A stretch of DNA of 64,000 nt from Liolophura sinensis (Eukaryota; Mollusca; Polyplacophora; Chitonida; Chitonidae), in NCBI RefSeq assembly GCF_032854445.1, contig NC_088301.1, forward strand, positions 17,818,018 to 17,882,017. The letters are read 5' to 3'. The position numbers and the translations under genes are program-made. Under the pieces are notes generated by a model that saw only the letters and a list, made by a program, of their open reading frames with translations, searched no databases and was not told the DNA's origin. Shown piece by piece: positions 1 through 15,100 of this stretch; position 1 is the first letter of the stretch; every line of letters begins with the position of its first letter.

Positions 1-1089
1 ACAGTACGAATCCAGCTGTAGCTGTTTGGTTGTCAGGTAGCTGGTTTATTATCAGGGCACTCGTGACCAGGGAAGTAGATTCCCCTGCAGCCCTTGGTGA
101 TAATACGATCTCCACGGTCTTGTACACCCGTCTGTGCAGTCGTATATTCAAAGAGAAGAAAACATGAAACATCATGCCAAAGTCTAATGATAGAGAATGC
201 AAACTTATTTGCAAAGATGGTTTTTAATTGTTTGGTTTCTATTTTTCTTTAACGAGAAAAATACACTTGAAAGTCATTTTTGTATGGTGGGTATTTGGGA
301 CCTCTTGGTACATGCTGTCTTTGCGTAAAATGTTATGAATGAGGATATAACACAGGCTTAATAAATATATTTCCATTAAAATTTGTTTTCTGCTAGCAAG
401 TGTTTTCATCCAGAATTTTAATGATATTTATAATTTTAATATGTTTATAAGTATTATCATAATTTAAATTAAATGATTATGTTTGGGTTTAAACAACAAA
501 TTTACAAACAAATTTAATAGATATGCATCACATCTATATTTAGAACATTTTTATGCAAAGGTGATATATACTAAGATCACAAATACTCACCATACAAAAA
601 TGATTTCAAGGAGACTTTTTCCTAAAAGAAATAGTGGAAGAAAAGAATATTAAATACCATATTTGCAATTAAGTTTTCACCCTGTTTTATCTGATTTTTA
701 TGTTTTCTTCACACATTACATCACTTGATGATCCAGAAATACATGGTGCAAGTATTTACATTAGAAAAGGGAAATTTGTCATCAAATTGTGATTAATTAC
801 CAGCAATAAGTTCGTCAATTTACCCGGGCACAACACCGCCTATAATTGGCCACCACGGTGAATTTAAAAAGTTCTTGAGCATGGGGTTTCAGCAATTGTT
901 CAACTGATCAATCAATAATTTACACGTGTTTTATGAATTCTCGGTCAAAATTGAAAGAGTACGCTTATTGCGTCTGCGAGTGTTTATGATCAGAACGCAC
1001 AATTTACCTTAATGGAATACTTGCAAACCCACTGTTAAAGTAGAAGTAAGCAAATTACAAGTGTACTTTGAGGCGTTTCACGTTCACAG
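1..1089. other. Intron of gene A (left edge)
   Basis: No exon is seen here. The stretch aligns with 50780-51852 in gene B, which lies between the juxtamembrane exon and the first phosphatase exon. By that alignment the juxtamembrane and transmembrane exons of gene A lie a few hundred bases to over 1 kb beyond the left edge of the window. The sequence is AT-rich with no repeat that I recognise. Confidence 0.7.
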
Positions 1090-4000
1090 TGTTTCAGGAC
1101 GACAGCAATGATCAGGTTGACGAATCACAGGGTGACGTCAATCCTTACCTTAACGCTGACGTCGTCCCTTTTGTAGTGCCTGTCGAGGAGTTCCCTGACT
1201 ACGTCGTAAGGAGGAATGCCGGGAAAGGATTCGAGGAAGAATTTGAGGTAATGGCACATATTATAGATCAGTTTTGCAGTCGTCTACCATAGCCCCCGAA
1301 TTACATGATATTGAATAAAATCACTTTGACTTGAAACAGCTGCCCCGCACCCATGTGAGGGTGTTAGTCTTCAACCGTGATCTGCTTCAAGTATCGTTCC
1401 AGTTGTCTGCGCCATTGTGACAACCATTGCTATTTATTTTAATACAAGAATCTCTGAGCTGTACTAACCAGTTATCGAAATTTACCCGGTGAGAGATAGG
1501 AACGAAAACATGCAGAAGGAAGAGGTTTAAATGTGAATATATATAAACACAACTTTTTATGTATGTCTATAATGTCTTCCAGACATTCCTGGTGGGCTTG
1601 CAGGCAAAACACACTGCGGCGGACAAACTCAAGAACAAAGCGAAAAGCCGTTATCGGAGCCTTGTGGCATGTGAGTGTTTTACCGTAGTCATGGTATGTA
1701 ACCTGGCTAGACATGGAGTTCTAATTCCTCAAACTGCTTTAGGATACAGAAACAATCTGCAGAAATGATGTCTTTGAAAATAATAAACAAATGTTGTTGA
1801 ATAATCATTGATTCTGCCAGCCCAAAACCATATCACACTGTCGACCAGCCTGACGTTACTGGTAAAATCCTCAAGTTGATAGAAACATAACAAGGGGCTG
1901 GAGACGTTAGCTGAGCAGGAATGGCGCGGGATATTTACTTTTGTTACAAAGGGTGTGCATTTATAGAAGTAATGACAGCACAAAATCACAACCAAGGAAG
2001 GGCAAAAAAATGAAGACAGAAAAGTGTACTAAACTAGCTGGAATCACAGAATAGGGTAGTTTCGAATCTGAACTCTGACATCACTAAAGGTAAAATGGCG
2101 CTCTGTGTCATGGGACTTGTCAGAAATGTAAGGCAATTTTTTCATTACATTTCCTATACAAAAATAGTCCTTTAAAGTTTCTCTTAGAGAAATTCAGAGG
2201 AGACAAACGATGGAGAAAATCGAGGAACTGGACATTGGTGAGCATAGGACGCACCTGAAGAAAAGAGGTAGACCCTATATTATGTGCATTTGAAGCACAG
2301 CAAGACAGGTCATCGGTGGTTTAACGTCTAACACTTTTGCCAACCAATATCATACCTTAGGACATTTTTCCTTTAGCAACTAACGAGTTCAATCTCAAAA
2401 CTCCCCTATCGCAGCGTGTATCCAATCATCAGGTTAGACTGTGTGGCGGAGTGACGTGGTATATCTTAAAGCTACCTCTTAAGAGGTTGGGATCCTAAAT
2501 GTTGGTGTTTTTTCTTGTTCTTTGTTTGCATGTTACGATGTGATAGGCTACGGAGATAATATGCAAACACAGATGATTTGTTTCAAATTCAAAATTTTAA
2601 ACGGTATATGGTAACATTGTCCTTTCTATAAGTGTGCCTCAGTTGTCTTAGATTCTTCTAACGCAGCAAATGTCAGGTATTGTGCTAAATCTATAGTCCA
2701 TCTTACATGTGTTACAGATGACCATTCCAGGGTGTTGTTGTCCGTGACAGATGACCAGGACACGGACTATATCAATGCCTGTTATATCAATGTAGGTTAT
2801 AACATTTAAACCGAATTTGGTAGACTAACCTCCTAATTATAAAAAGTGGCATGGAACGAGTAGATAGCGCAGAAGGTTTTGATATGCCAACAACTGATAA
2901 AAGTGCGGTTAGAATTGATTTTTGCGAAAAAGTGTGAAAGACTTCTAGCATTATGCATGCATAACTAAACGCAAATGTATAATAAACCGTATGGGATACA
3001 TGTGTTTCCATACAGGGCGCACTGATAAACCTTTTCTCATGGCTAATCAGACTGATGGTTAATTTATTTTCGTATTTACAGGGTTACAACGAACCAAAGA
3101 AATACATTGCTTCACAGGGTAAGTAATATATTTGAAATAATTGGGCTTGTAATCGTTGTTTAGAATATATAGTGTGCTAGAACAGAAACGCATCGTTGAA
3201 TTGTCACATAATCGATTTATTTTAATGGGAAATAGGGCAAAATGTAAACTATGTTGTCAAAACTATGTTTTGAACCAAGATGCACATTTAGAGAGTCGGA
3301 ATGTTTGTAACCATGAGATAAGCAAGTAAAGCCCATTTAACAATGGCATTTGGTCAACAATGGCAAGTGGAAGTTCACAGCTGGGTCCAGTGTTATTACC
3401 ATTGACCACCTATGCAGCATTTCTCTTTGGGAGAAGAAAAAAATGGTCTGCATCAGTTTTCTTCCAAACATTTCCACAGGAAAAAATACTGAATTGCAAA
3501 GAGTAAATACTAGTATTAAAAACTGACAACTTTAAAAAAGAATAATATACGCACTTTAATTTAAACAAAACGTACTAATGATTGAAGACTAAAACAATGT
3601 GCTTAGATTCTCCTCTGATCTTATACATGTCATCAGAAAAGATCCCAACTGCTAAAATCGGTGCTGTCATGAATTTTACAAACGTTTTATGAAATGACTC
3701 AGGACCCAATGATGTCATCCTGAACGATTTTCTGCGAATGATCTGGGAACAGAAGTCTGGGAAGATCGTCATGGTAACCAACTTAGTAGAGGCAACAAAG
3801 GTATATGTTTATTAGCTTTGTTAATAAATGTATACAAAATGGCTGAACCCAATCCAACTGCTGATGTCAAACAGGAAATATGACGATGGATTCCATCTCA
3901 GTGTGTTGAATTTTAATCAAATGTTGATACTCACAAATAAAAAAATATCTATGGCATACTATCAAATTTAAAACAAGAAATTACAACAGTCGATTCGGAT

Positions 4001-7000
4001 TGCAAAATGCAAATCGCAACGCAGTAAAGGTAATAAGAGAATGTTTTCTTGAATATACTGTAAAAACTTTCGGTCACTGAAATTATTACAGTAAGAAAGA
4101 TTAACCTTCCAGTAAACCTTGGTTTAATGCAAAATGTAAAGCGAAGAGGATGGAACTCATGGGCATGAAAAATAGGTACAGAAGATATGTACATGGGGAA
4201 GGTAAGAAAGAACAAAAAGCTTGCAGTAAGGATTATAAAAGAATTTTGAAACAGAGTTATGACACATATGTAGAGAACAAAATATCCAAATTACGGAAAT
4301 TAGAAATATCTTCCCCAAAACAGTATTGCAAAATAATAAGTACTATAATAAAAAAGACACTTCTCAAGAAATAGATATAATTAAAATTTATAAATATTGT
4401 AAAAATGTAAATCAGTTAGATAATGATGATGCAAAACAAAATGATCCTACGGACAACTACCCTTTCACACCCAATGATGAAACTGACATGCCGATTCAAA
4501 GGAAAAAAATAGAGAGTGCCATAATTTAGTTAAAAAATAACGAAGCATCTGGTTATGAAAAAGTAATAAATAAATATATTAAATTCACAAAAAAACATTA
4601 TACTTCTTATATTTCATAAGCTTTATAATATTGTCTTTGACACTGGGTGTATGCCAGAAAACTGGTTGGTTGGCATGATACATCCTATTTATTAAAATAA
4701 GGGGACATTACACGATCCCGCAAACTACAGGGCGATAACTATATCAATCTGTTTTGGAAAGCTCCTTACTGCTATTAAAAATAATAGATTAAATGATTAT
4801 TGTGAAAAAGCTACCAGACCTAATGAGAGTCAGACCAGGTTTAGGAAAGGTTAGTCTGTTATTGATAATATTTTTGTTCTACATCATGTTATAGAGTATA
4901 TTATGTTGCTCCGTGGCAAGCTCTATTGTACATTTGTAGACTGCTTTAAAGAATTTGACACGGTGTGGACGGGAGGTCTGTGGTATAAACATGTTTCAGA
5001 AGGGATTGATGGGAAATATTTAAAACCTATAAAAATATGTATTAATCAATACGGTTTGGTGTCACCCTTGGAAAAAAAAGTTACTTTTTCCAGTGTGAAG
5101 CTGGTGTGAGGCAAGGTGAAAATCTCTCATCCCTTCTTTTTGCCTTTTACTTAAATGAACTTGAATCATTTCTGATTCAGAATAATATCCCTGGAATCAG
5201 ATCCCTAATGGATAAAATTGCTACCAGTTTGGATATTTTTACTCGTATCCAGTTATTATTGTATGCGGATGACACGAGTATTCTCGCCAAGACGGATAGT
5301 GGACTAAAGGATATGTTGGTAGCTTTTGAAGATTATTGTAATTTATGGGAGCTAAACCTACATCAAGACAGGACAAAAATTGTACTCTTCTGTAAACCTC
5401 TTGCAATAAATCTACCAAAATTTTTTCTTAATGGTCACGACATTGAAAAAGCAGACGAATATATTTACCTAGGGATATTGATGAAATATACTAAGAAATA
5501 TACTACCGCCCAAAAACAATTAATATCTCAAGCTAACAAGGCGCAGGTCGGCCTGTTTAGGAGAACCAATAAATTGAAATTACAATCGACATTCAGCTTA
5601 AATTATTTAAGCAAATGGTCCAGCCTTTTGTACTCTATGGCTGTGGAATCTGGTGATTTGAAATTGTTGATTTAATAGAAAGATTTCACTTAAAATATTG
5701 TAAAGCTATATTAGGAGTTACAAACAGTTCTCTAAACGTTGCAATATAAGGTAAATTGGGAGAATTTCCACTATACAGGGTGTCCCAGAAGACGTGCACC
5801 ATTCTGATTTTCATTTTTTCTGTGTTTCAGATTTAATACTGATTTTAAATATTCCTACTCTTTCAGAGTTAATAAAGGCTCATAAGCTAAAAGCACAAGA
5901 AAGAGTTGAAGTGTTATTTACATTTGGAAGAGATACAGCCACACACCGCTCTGTAGCTCAAGCATTTAACCTTAACCTGGATGGTGCGCGACTTCTGGGA
6001 CACCCTTTTTATTGACGTCAATATAAAGATGCTTTATAATTCAAATACTTTGCATATTGGACAAAGGTTTTACAGGGTAAAAATAACAAGATTTCCTCAA
6101 CATTGTACAGATTTTTGTTTAACAATGGACACTTACATAACTTTAAATGGTTAAACTTTATTAAAAATACTCTCGAGAAGAACGATCTAAATTACGTATT
6201 GGAAAACCAACATGTAAACAATGCTGTATGAAAGTTGTGGAGCAAACAATGACAGACCAGTTCATCCACAAATAGCAGTCTGATATTAAAGATTTCTGTA
6301 GGGGAAGTATGTATAGAATATTTAAAACAGACTTTGGTATCGAAGAGTATCTAAACATATTTGATGAAAAAAGCCGAAAAACTACAACGCGTTTTCCAGT
6401 ATCTAGTTATAAATTACCCGTAGAAACAGTAAGATGGACTAAGGTAAATTGAAACAGAAGTTTGTGAACCCTTTGTCAGACAAATACCATTGGCAACAGA
6501 ACTTCATTTCTTACACGCATGTACAAGTCTCAGTTCTAATCGAATAAATGAATGAATTTACAAGGCACTCTAACAATGTCGTAAAAGACTTAAGCGGAGC
6601 CGTGACATCAAGAAAGCCTGGGAAGGGGATTTAAAGAAACGACAACACCAATAGTAAATCTGTTTCGATTTGCTTTATTTTTAAAGTTATAGAAAGTGAT
6701 ATCTGGGTTCATAGTGAAGAAAATTGCACATATAAGACAATCGCAAGCGCTACCCAATTGTCAGTTTTAACCAACGAGACCTGAGTTATTTCTATAACCC
6801 GAGGACGCACCTATTCCCGCTTACGTCAGCCGAACAAGTGGCCAATATGTATTCTGACATTGCACCAGCATGGCACATTGTTTCGTAAGAAGTCCTTATT
6901 AAAAGTTGACTAATAAAGAGTAGCTTTACCAGCACGTCAGAAAAAATAACAGTTTAGATCTGCTTCGTCTATCTTCCTGAATAACTGAGGTTTTATTACT

Positions 7001-10000
7001 TGTATTCTTTTCTGTTAGTAAAACGCTTTCCAGGCAGTTTTGTCATGTGACAAACGTTTTCCAAAACGGTTTCATACAAACTCATTTCGATTTTGTACGT
7101 ATCTGGGGCTTTTATGCATGTTTATGAAAATTTACCATTGTTCACTCTGCTTAAAAAATCAAAAGGCGATCTATAATATGGGAGCACGAGGGTCATCGAC
7201 AGCTTAAATATGATTACCGACGATATTCAGGTGTACATGCTGTTGCTGTTTTTAGACCAAGTGCTGTCAATACTGGCCTGATGAAGGATCAGAGAGTTTT
7301 GGTCTGATCACAGTGACCTTACTGGATGAGGAGAATTACGCGGATTTCACCGTGAGAACTCTGCAACTGACACACATTACGGTAATGTATAAAGACTACA
7401 CAAGGACATGGTCACGCGTAATCTGTTGAATACTGCCTCTTGTCTGTCTATTCAACTTAGGGTTTTATTCCAATTGTTCACGCAAATCCTTAAAAAGGAT
7501 CCCCAGCGACCTTATTTTCGCACTAAATGTTCCCTAAGCACAATATTTATGCCATGTTCGTCTGGAAACTGCACTAAAATTGTTATGTTATCTAGCTCCA
7601 TTTAAGAAAAAAACATTGAACCGCACCTTCTGCCTATCTTCCTGACAGCGTAAACTTAGTGGGGTGACGTCATGCTGTAAATACCTGCCGGGATTATGTA
7701 TTAAATAGCTCTGTAAAGTATAGTTGAATCCATGCATTAGGCCTACAACCGTGTACTTTTCCAGAAGCTATCGTGTGACTTAATCTATAATTACCCCTAC
7801 ATATACACCTCTTAATTAGCATCCTGGAAGTAAGATAAGTAAAATAGTTTTACAACAAATAGTTTGGGCTGCCGGAGTTTGTATTAGATCCTGGTAAAGC
7901 GTGTCCAACATAGCAATAGATACGGCCACGCAGAAGAAACAAATATGCTCTCGTCTGGTTTGTCCTTCGACCTTTTGGCTGAATAAGCAAGTCTCATACG
8001 ACTAAGATCGAGTCCACCGTAATTAAAGGATTTTTTGACGAGATCTGTCATTTTTAGGCCATATATGTGACTTTATAGTATCCTGCGTTGTATTACTGCG
8101 GTATCAAGACATACCTTGGAATGGAATAATCACGAAATTATCTGTAAAGTATAGCGATTGTTTCCTGCTGTTTGTGTTGTACACATGAAAAAGCCTCGAA
8201 TACCTACAGTGAATGTACTGCTGTGACGCCAAGGGGTCAACCGTGGCTCGATCGTAGCCGAGTAGATTTTTAGATGTGTGGTGACCAAATTCTGCCGTTT
8301 TGTTATCCGTTTTCGACGTTTTGAATGATAGGACTCGATTAAGGGGACATCAAATTATCTGTCTCCAATTTGGAACGCTCAAGGCTGGATATGTGCCTTA
8401 AACCATCCAGCAGCGAAATCCTGGTTTATGTAGGCATGCAATGTAATAGACTAACTCTGATAATAAATGGATAATTAAATAGTTTTACCTTCGGGAATTC
8501 CCGCACACACGAAGCGCGTCCTTAAAAACAATAAACCTCATAAAGCGTCGGGTAACATCTGGAATTGATAAATCGCCACTTGGGAAATTGGTAAAAAATG
8601 TTCCACCCTTTTTATAACATACATGTAGCATATCAAATGGATCTAACAGTATTTAAGTGACAGTTTAAATTCCTTACAGCAATAAGAGTGTGTATTCTAT
8701 TTAAGCCCAAACGCTCAGTGTGTTCCCACTAATACTTCACAGGTTCCAATTTATCTGCTGATTTGCTTGTTGCATAACGCCAAACTCAAGATCTTCCACG
8801 TACTCAAAATCTGCCGTGTTGGCATTGGGTGAAAGAAACTGGAGTGGCCAGAGTATAAACCACCGACCCGTGGAAAATTACCTACGAACATTCCCACGTG
8901 TGATGTGGAGACAAGCACACCATATTGATGGCAGACAAATCTGTTTAATCGAAATCTGATGAAGCAAACGGACACACCGGTATCATCGACCGTTCGATGT
9001 CACCAAGGTCCCACACACAGAGAGAAATTGACAAAAAAAAACTATTCAAATATTTATATAAATTGTATATACCAAAACTTTAACATAATAAACACAGCTA
9101 TTAACTTCTCAATACCTGTGCCTGTTTGAACCAATACCAAATGTAATGATGTTACCAGACAAAGCCAAGATATGTATGTAACGAAATAAAGCACATACAG
9201 TATAAAATACAGATCTATCCCAGAGCGTCCAGAAGCTCTGGTGCTCTGATCCATAATTATGTCTATTACGACTTAACCCGGGGATATGTAAGGGTGTATT
9301 CATCGTTTTGAATTATATCCCCATGTTGGATATATGAACAGTTGCAATCAAAACGCAACTGAGATACATATTTTGTTGTCGACAGCTTATGTTCTGGCAT
9401 GGTATACGCTTTATTACTGATTTCACTCAGTCGCCTAGGGCATGACTTTCCTTTTTCCAACATCATTGAAAGCCGCTGACTTGACTACCTTCCCTTTACA
9501 TTTGACTGCGTTCTACAGTACTGCTCGATCCTAGCGATATATCTGGGCGCGGATGTGGGTCGGTAATATGACAGCAAGATGTTCACATTATAGGATCTGA
9601 CCATCATCCGCGTAGGGCTTTACGATATGCACTAACACTGATACATAAATTCATCTAACTTATAATAAATGCCGCGTTGTTCGACACCAACCTTGTTTGT
9701 TCTCTCGGAATAACAAAAAAAATCACAAACGGTCTAGTTCTTTGCGTAATCACTAAAATTCGCAGATAACATGATGATACGCCTATCGAGTTTTGAGTTG
9801 CCACAATTATTCGGTAAATACAAAGCCATAACCAACATGTACAATACACGATTTCTTCAGTGTAAAATTTTCCGAGGAAGTCAATTTAAGAGCCAGATAT
9901 ACTACATAGATATAACAGAACTTATACATGATAATTTAGTCACTACGAATGGATAATTATTAGTACAGCTTTTGACGTGTACTTGTATCGCGGTTGTCCG

Positions 10001-12168
10001 GGAATACGGTTCTACATCTACGATTTTAGTTTTCCAAGTAAGCTTCGTCAAGAAAGTAAAGTAAAACTCGGAAGTCAAGCACTGGGCTAGCTTACGTTTA
10101 TAATGGTTTGAATGAGTGAGATTCAGACGAATGGTGCTCCATTCAGTAATCCTTTTCTCGTCATCATGCCTGTCAAGGGAAACAAACTCAAGTTACATTA
10201 TGTCACGTTTAAAGCGTAATACACAGACACATTATGTATACACAGGCTAAAGTAGAACGGTCTGAAAGAGACAGCATGTGGGATCCGCGTGGGATGTGAT
10301 CGGAAAGGTGCCAACATTAGCGCATGGGCCGCCCATCATGGCCGTATGAACCGCTTAGGATCCGACCCATGTCCGATCAAAGATTGGGCAGCACGGTATT
10401 TTCTTACTTTATATACTTTCTTAGTTTTTTTGTGGTTTGTGTTATACGTCGGTTTGGGAATTGACCTTGGTATTATTGACCGAGAACGTCCTTTATGGTT
10501 GGCGGCTGTCATACGATTGTCTGTTTTGAAGGATATATTCTACTGCACTTGATGTTAGCGTTTTTCTTTCAGAGAAAGCAGGAAAGTCAAACTGTGAAAC
10601 AGTTCCACTTTACCGCCTGGCCTGATCACGGTGTACCTGCGCACGCTACTGCGTTACTGGACTTCCGGGATAAAGTTAACACTTGTCAGACACAAGTCAG
10701 TGGACCAGTTGTCGTGCACTGCAGGTACCCCAGTAAACCTTTAACTCTTTGCAAGGTGTAAAAACAAACACTCGACTTTCTTACTCCAAAGTATTGGTTT
10801 TACTGGTTACTCGTTTTCATATCGTTTATTTACATAATGTGAACCAGATTTTGAATTACAGTTAAATCGAGATTAAAACTTTTTTCGTTTTTGCCATCAA
10901 ATTGACGTCAATAGTACATGTATTTCTTTTCGCATAATCTACATTTATAGGTGTCTTATGTAAGAGCTCCAACCGTAAAATTACCTATCAAGTGTAAAGA
11001 TGGTACACATCCACTATACACCAACAAAGCATTTTGGTGACGTATATGTAAGCCTACGTGTATTTACCGAACCAACGATTCACAACTGAAAAACAGTGAA
11101 AGCACTGCACCGTACACTGTATTCTCATAGGCTGTTTTGCCTCCATACAGCGCCGGTGTCGGGCGTACGGGAACATACATGGCTCTGGATTACCTAATCG
11201 CCCAGGCTCATGACGAGGGAGTGGTGGATGTGCCTGCCTGTGTCAGGCAACTCCGGGAACAGCGAGTTAACATGGTCCAGACTCTGGTAAATATCACAGA
11301 TATTACATACCGAAATCATCGTCTGTCAACAGGTCTAAACTGCCTCTTATCACAACGCAATTAGACCTTGGCCAAGGGGAAAACCTTCATGTCTGGCCGA
11401 TTTGATTGCTTTAAGCAAACATCGAAGAGACTTGATTCCCTTGTTATCTGTTTCATCTTTACTTAAAGGAAAAGACCTCTAAAAACCGAAGTAGGCATCA
11501 CCAAGTAGATCACTTAAAAGAATGCAAAAACATATTTTCATTTATTTTCTTAGATTTTTGTGGAAAGAGTTAAAGACGCTCATTCATTTGACTTCTAAAG
11601 TTGGCTTTATGGACCATAATATCAGAGGTTAGGAACTCTGACATCACAAGGATTTTATCCAACTCTAATCGCGACACTGAATGTTGGAGTAACTCTTTTC
11701 TTCATGAGTGTAAGATTGCTGGAATAATGTTCCTAAAATACCGTCAGTATAGCCCATAATGACCACCACAGTCTTCAAATATTTGAATACTTTTCAACAC
11801 TCTCAAAAAATCAGAACAAATAAAGAAATTATTTTTAGGCATAATTTTCAGTTGTCTTTATGATGAATCTTACCTTATATTTTAGCTTTCTTCTTGAAAA
11901 ACCGTTTTCGCGAGAAGGATAGTAATATTACTTTTTACCTCGTATTCTGTTAAGAATAAGTGTGATAAAATTCCTAAAATCTATTCTAATCAAGCTATTT
12001 GTGTTTATCTTTCTTCAGGAGCAGTACAAATTCCTTCACGAAGCGCTAGCAGAATCGTTAAAACTTGGAAGTACCAGTGTTCCTGGTGTGGAATTCCCTC
12101 GTGTCTTTGTTGAATTGTGTACCCAAAACCCAGAGACCGGTATGACCAAGATGGCGGAACAGTTCCAG
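1090..12168 (+). CDS. Gene A exons 1-9: juxtamembrane linker and catalytic PTP domain D1
   Basis: This is the membrane-proximal phosphatase domain, expected to be the active one. Landmarks in order are KSRYRSL (the KNRY-like substrate loop, exon 2), YDHSRV and DYINA (exon 3), KKYIASQG (exon 4), [18 protein letters not shown] (exon 5), YWPDEG (exon 6), FTAWPDHG (general-acid loop, about residues 208-214) and the signature [11 protein letters not shown]. The signature codons are split between exons 7 and 8. Cys about 244 and Arg about 250 fit the C-x5-R signature. [14 protein letters not shown] and [10 protein letters not shown] follow as the Q-loop and last helix. All catalytic residues that I can check are present. 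The introns after exons 5 and 6 are much longer than in gene B because repeats were inserted. Confidence 0.9.
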
Positions 12169-15100
12169 GTGTGTGGATAAACCCCATCTTTAACACAGCG
12201 ACGCGCACTTATCAACTTCCAGAAACTATAATGAAATGTCCACGTCATTGACTGACCGCATGTCGCACGACCCTTTCATAATAATCGTGCCATAAATTAA
12301 ACACAGTGATAGATATTTAACCCCTAATTTAAGTGTTATGTGTTTTGTTACAAAATTACGTCTAACCTGATCTGTTTTTTGATCACTCTTCTCTCTTACC
12401 GGTAGTTACATTCCTCAAGTTTTCTAATTTGTTTGTTTGAGTTGGCTTCCTTGTTACTAGTAGTTACATTCCTGGCGTTTCATGATTTGTTCGTTTTAGT
12501 TTGTTTTCCTCTAAATTGTGGGTAGTTACATGTCCTACGTCTCACCTCATCTGTTTGTTTGAGTTGGCTTCCCTCTTACCAGTGAGTACATTTCCCACGT
12601 TTCACATGATGTGTTTGCTTAAGTTGGCTTCCCTCGTGTTAGTAGTTACATTAAGCATATTTCTCATGATCAGTTTGCTTCTGTCACAGTCTCTCCAGAG
12701 GCTGACAGCTCCCCTGGATAAAGCCGTTATCACCGCGGCACGTCATCCGGACAACGTCTCCAAAAACAGATCAGACAGAATCCTGGCAGGTATGTCATAT
12801 TTGATAATTACATTATAATAACTCTGATCACCAGATGAGATGACATTTTGGACAACCATTCTAAAATGTACGGTTTTTCAAAACAGCATATTCGTGTAGT
12901 GTGTTTATGTGTTTACAGCGGACACGTGCAGACCATACCTGTCAACTCCTGTACCTGACGGCAATAACTACATTAATGCTGTATACCTGCCAGTAAGTAA
13001 AGAACTGCTGCCAGTCACCAAACGCTTCTTCTGATATACCACTTTTTTGTCACTTTATAGGGTATTTAAATACATCTTTGCCACCAACTTACAAAGTTGT
13101 GAGCGATTCTGTACATATATGAGTTTTGTAACTATTCTATTTTTGTCGACATTTATTCACTTTGTTCAGTCCACATCTCCGTGTTCACGGCTTCATGTTT
13201 CATGGAAAAATAATTTGACTTTGATTCTTTATGAATAGTACATCTTCGAATCTACATTACAGACGTTCAAATCGAAGAGGGGTTTAATCATCACTCATAC
13301 TCCTCTGCCAAACACAGTTCTGGATTTCTGGCGCCTGGTGTACGACCACGACATAACTGTCATCGTCATGATAGACTTGATAGAGCGAGATGATAAGGTA
13401 AGCTTTGTGAAAGACAGAATAACAAAATGTAATCCACCGTTTTTGTGTTAGTCAAAAGTGAATAGTAATGTTGTGTTCAGTTCACATTTGACTGATTTTA
13501 TCCATTATCGTCCTTGTCATAACACAAATAGAAGTACATGTAGGCCATGCGGATGTTTTATTTTTTAAATCATTCTAAACAGAAAAGTCTATTGACTGGT
13601 TCAGGTTTCAAAATTGCACCCACAAAAATGTGGTAACTGTTTTATTCAAATTCTAAAGCACACTGACGCGTTCATTTATTTGATTGGTGTTTTACACAGT
13701 ACTCAAGAATATTTCACTTATACCACGGCGGCCAGCCTTATGGCTTGAACTCACAACGACCGCACCCCTGGGCCATTGCGCTGCGCTAGCGCGATAACCA
13801 ATTCAGCCATGGAGGCCCCCACGCTGATACGTGCAATAATGTACAATGTGGATGTTGCGCTTGTTAAAAAGGGACAAACAAATTTATGTTTTCATTTGAT
13901 TGGTGTTTTACGCCTTACTCAAGAATATTTCACTTATACGACGACGGTCAAAACAATGGTGGAAGGAAACCGGGCCAAAACCTACGACCATAGCAGGTTA
14001 ACAGACCTTCCCAAGTACAGAAAGGAAGCCAGAATGAATTGGAACTCAGAGCAAACACACTGATGAAAATCTCCTGGGCCATTGGGCTGCGGTGGCTACC
14101 CCTGCTACGGTGGACCCCAAACAAAAACAAAAAACGCCGAGCTCCCGTATGTAGCTATAAATAAATGCAAGGCTAATGCAGAGATTTTAAATCTCATCTT
14201 GTATCTAGGACTCAGGAATATACTGGCCATTGGAAGGAAAACATTTTGACCCATTTGTGGTGAAAGTCAAGGACAAACAAGAGTGCGAGGGGTTTTCCGT
14301 GTGGACTTACCATTTGTCTCACAAGGACACGGTAAGGGTTCTTGGGACTTACAATAGTGACAATATTACCATTAGGTACTGTCATGGCGACTTGGGACAA
14401 TGGAAGTTTGTCAACCAAATCCGATAGGATACAGGCAATATTTATGTGTGGAGAAATTCATGGAGTAGACTGCTTATGAATGAGCATAAATCCCCAAACA
14501 ATGTGTTGATCTCGACATTTATTTGTAAAAAAATATCATATTTGTGCCGTCTTGATACGTTCATACGATGATTCTAGCATTGTACGAAGAGTATGTGTTT
14601 TTTACAGTGAACTAGTTTTACTGTTTTCCTAATCTTCGAAAACATAAACATCATATCCTACATGTGTGTTCTTGCAGAAGGTAGCGCACCCTGTCAAGCA
14701 GTTCCGGTGTAACTTTTGGACCGGGGATTCAACCCCAACCTCTATAGCGTCACTGCTGTCCGTCATAGAAGAGGCGACGAACTGGCAGCAAAACGCAGGC
14801 AACGTACCAGTTTTGGTACACTGTAGGTAAATTGCAATTGCAATCTTAGTGTGTGCTTGCTTTCTTGAAACTTTACTGTGTGCTGAGGATTATTGTGTTT
14901 AAGGTGGAATATGCGACACCGTGTCATAATGCGTTCTTAATGAGTCCAATATCTCCCGTGATTCTTCATATATACATGGTAACTGAAGGACCCACAAGCA
15001 GTGTGTCCACTGAGTGATGGATGTAAGTGTGGAATATCATAACGTGCTGTGATTGTTTTGATATTCAGAGACGGCGTGACGAAAAGCGGTCTGTACTGTG

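Noticed and set aside
7960-8030. TTCGACCTTTTGGCTGAATA, similar to the start of U2 snRNA
   Set aside because: The match covers only about 15 bases. The following branch-site region of U2 is absent and no promoter element is visible.
10289-10761. Two overlapping frames around exon 7 of gene A
   Set aside because: Only the part from 10573 to 10724 is exon. The rest is intron read-through with no counterpart in gene B.
13776-14063. 95-codon plus-strand frame inside gene A
   Set aside because: It spans two SINE copies in an intron.
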